Of a stretch of DNA of 64,000 nt, positions 61,668 to 64,000 are shown piece by piece. Source of the stretch: Annona cherimola (taxonomy: Eukaryota > Streptophyta > Magnoliopsida > Magnoliales > Annonaceae). The DNA lies in NCBI GenBank assembly GCA_030490835.1, contig CM059971.1:120064564-120128563 (forward strand), written 5' to 3'. The notes beneath the pieces are model-generated. The model did no database searches, was not told the DNA's origin, and saw only the letters and a program-made list of their open reading frames with translations. Position 1 is the stretch's first letter; each line of letters begins with the position of its first letter. The position numbers were made by a program, and so were the translations under genes.

Positions 61668-62025
61668 CCTCAGTGCACTTAGCTTCAGTGTACTCAGGTG
61701 CATTTAACCCTTTTTTAATATTTTTTAAAATTCTTTTCATAAAACTGTTAATCAATGGTATTTAACATGTATATCAATGTTTACTAATTTTGGAAATTTT
61801 TAGATATTTATTTTATATTTTTAAAAATTTGTGGCAATTTTAGTAATTTAAAATTATTAAAATGCCACTGATTTTTCAAAATAAAATATCTAAAAATATC
61901 CAATGTTGGTAAAAGTTGATACACATGTTAAATACATTTACATTAATAATGAATAAAAAATTTTAAAAAATTAACAAAAATGGATATTTGCACCCGGGTA
62001 CACTGAAGCTAAGTGTACCCGTGTG
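61668..62025. mobile_element. Palindromic MITE (family I)
   Basis: Ends GCACCTCAGTGCACTTAGC and GCTAAGTGTACCCGTGTGC in inverted orientation. The centre mirrors around ATTTTAGTAATTTAAAATTA. Confidence 0.7.
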
Positions 62026-62274
62026 CATAGGATCGTGATCCAAAATATATACACCATTAATATCTTTATATCATAGTTTTTAAATTATCATCATTATATT
62101 TGTATTATTTTTATTATAAACAACCAAATTATATTTTAAATAATATGTGTGGTCAAATTTTTAAAACAAAATTAAAAAAATAATTTTTTGAAAGAGTTCC
62201 TTCTGAGATGGTAGGAACCGAGTTCCCACATAAGCCATTCTCGTTCTATTTGTTCACAGCACGTGCAACTCTTA

Positions 62275-62760
62275 GTGAAAATTTTTAAATTAATTTATCT
62301 AAAATTTTTCACTCTCTATCTACTTTTAATTATTTTTCATATTTTTTTACATAATTATCTTATTTTTCAATCATTTCTACATAGCTGCTCATATATAATA
62401 TAATTAACTTATTTATTTTAACTTTATTATCTTTACTCCTCATCACTATCTTTATCATATTAAATCATTTATTTAATTTAAAAAAAATTTACATCGAAAA
62501 CTTCTCATTCAAAAATTTTATCATTTTTCAAAAAAAAAAAGAGTTTTTTTATAAAGGGCGTGTAGGGCAATGAGTAAAAAATATCAAGTTAAAACTTTTC
62601 ATTCACGGGAACTACCTTATTTTTAATCTTCTTTCACATTTTCTTATACAAGTACTCTATTTTTCAATTATTTCTACACAGCTACTTAATTAACTAACAT
62701 ATCTATTTTATTTTTTGTTTTTACCCATCATCGTTATCATATCATTCACAAACACACCAA
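62275..62760 (+). mobile_element. Two family T MITEs in tandem
   Basis: A fuller copy at about 62275-62530 and a shorter one at about 62555-62760 (starting GGGCGTGTAGGGCAATGAG, ending CATTCACAAACACACC). Confidence 0.55.
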
Positions 62761-62854
62761 AATAAAAAATACCAAAAAGCCGTACATGTGCATATAGATA
62801 AATGTGAAACCCAATAGAAATCTTCCCATGAGATTTTGGATATTTGTACGATAG

Positions 62855-62940
62855 ATTCTTTAGTTTAATGGTAATAGTAGCTAAACTTAACTCGAGGCAA
62901 TAGTTTAGGTTTTAAATCCAAATTCCTATGCTAGATGAGC
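62855..62940 (+). mobile_element. Probable tRNA-derived SINE head
   Basis: Box-A-like TTAGTTTAATGGTAATAG and box-B-like GGTTTTAAATCC, about 40 bases apart, without an intact cloverleaf. Confidence 0.45.
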
Positions 62941-63264
62941 CTAAGTATGAAAACCGATAATATCCATTCATTCATCCATCCGTCGCGTGAAGGGACCGGA
63001 TCAACCAAATACGGTGTTAGATTGAACTACCCATTATATAATATAATCTATACACGATTTGCTGCGCCAGCGCACCAAGCTATTTCGTTCTAGTATTTGA
63101 TTTTTCCCCCCAGTGCTCCCTTCGCGCCAAAATGGCAACTGCATAACAGATCTGCAGAGCTGGATTGCCAGGCATTGAGATTCGAGGATGGACCGGGATT
63201 TTGAAGTACACGGCACAACTTTCTTCGTATCAACTTTGTGGTGCAATGAGATATCCGAACCGTT

Positions 63265-63835
63265 CGGATCAAAAATATATATAGAGAGATATTCCTGTGT
63301 TCGTGCAGCACCGCTGGAATGGGCCCCACATGATGATCAAATAATAATCTACTCTACCCATTGTATTTAAAATAAAGTTTCATTGCATTTTGATATATGC
63401 GGGGCCCACTTTTGGGCAAATGTACAACAGTTCCGGTGCAGTTATGCTACACCAGAACAACCTATATATATATATATATATACAGAAATATTCAAGCACA
63501 GCATGCTGAACAACATCGATGAAATGGGCTCCCACAAGATCATCAAATTATAATTTACTCCACCCATTGTATTTCAAATAATGTATTCTATTACTATACT
63601 AATTTTCATCCCAATCAAATATGTAGATGGGCCCCATCTGAAAATGGTACAAATTCAATATAATAAAATAATTTGATGTAAATAACAACTTTAAAGTGAT
63701 TTTTTCAACATGTAAATCATTTGCTATAAAATTTATATATAGATAAATGATTGTATAAAGTTTCATTACATTGTAATATGTATGGGGCCCATATATATCC
63801 GAACAGTTTATTTGTAATATTGTCATATTAAAATT
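63265..63835 (+). repeat. Two diverged MITE family A relatives
   Basis: CTCTACCCATTGTATTTA at about 63352 and CTCCACCCATTGTATTTC at about 63557 mark two copies. The second continues through the family body to ATGTATGGGGCCCAT. (TA)n at about 63462-63482. Confidence 0.55.
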
Positions 63836-64000
63836 AATATAAAAAATAAATGTTAAATTTCATATCAATGGAAGCGCAACTAAAAAATCATCTATAGAGA
63901 TTCTACATATGTCATGCCCAGAATAACATGCAGTAATACATGTTAGGTTTACGCTTGTTTATGTGTATTTTGATATATAAATTAAAATTTACTATTTTTT

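Overview
The window is nuclear DNA of a flowering plant. The genes have short exons with GT/AG introns, a plastid transit peptide, a phytochrome-interacting bHLH factor and a plant LRR receptor kinase. Spacer and introns are AT-rich and full of plant transposons (hAT, MULE-like, Tourist-like, SINE, L1-type LINE, LTR elements). A dicot or magnoliid is plausible, but the sequence does not settle the species.

Three genes look intact. (1) On the + strand at 11176-15124, a two-exon LRR receptor-like kinase (1117 aa) with about 26 LRRs, one membrane span and a complete RD kinase domain. (2) On the - strand at 34934-23903, an eight-exon PIF1-like bHLH factor (510 aa). Its N-terminal half (34.9-34.0 kb) is separated from its DNA-binding half (26.9-23.9 kb) by a 7.1 kb intron. 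(3) On the - strand at 57805-51225, a ten-exon chloroplast manganese transporter of the GDT1/UPF0016 family (CMT1-like, 349 aa). All reconstructed exon junctions keep frame. Together the genes touch cell-surface signalling, light signalling and chloroplast metal supply, but nothing suggests they are co-regulated.

The rest is mobile DNA at several stages of decay. Four non-autonomous hAT elements keep perfect 8-bp target-site duplications (8537-9265, 19067-19659, 30803-31540, 49179-49875) and a fifth is degraded (16110-16663). A MULE-like element with 126-bp inverted repeats lies at 5009-5727. A 1.4 kb solo LTR with a 5-bp duplication lies at 20403-21823. A dead LINE with RT, zinc-knuckle and RNase H remnants lies at 42880-45660, and a 5'-truncated LINE with a 12-bp duplication sits in the PIF1 intron (27701-28124). 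Palindromic MITEs are common, several nested in one another, and there are about 18 copies of a Tourist-like MITE.

Layout: 0-10 kb MITEs, MULE and hAT; 10-15.5 kb receptor kinase; 16-23 kb hAT and retroelement debris; 23.9-35.1 kb PIF1; 35-51 kb tandem array, MITEs, dead LINE and hAT; 51.2-57.8 kb CMT1; 58-64 kb MITEs. I found no rRNA, functional tRNA or CRISPR array. The most noteworthy observations concern nested and recently moved elements, two MITE families that share a core but have different ends, and unusual splice features of PIF1, rather than a new multi-gene system.
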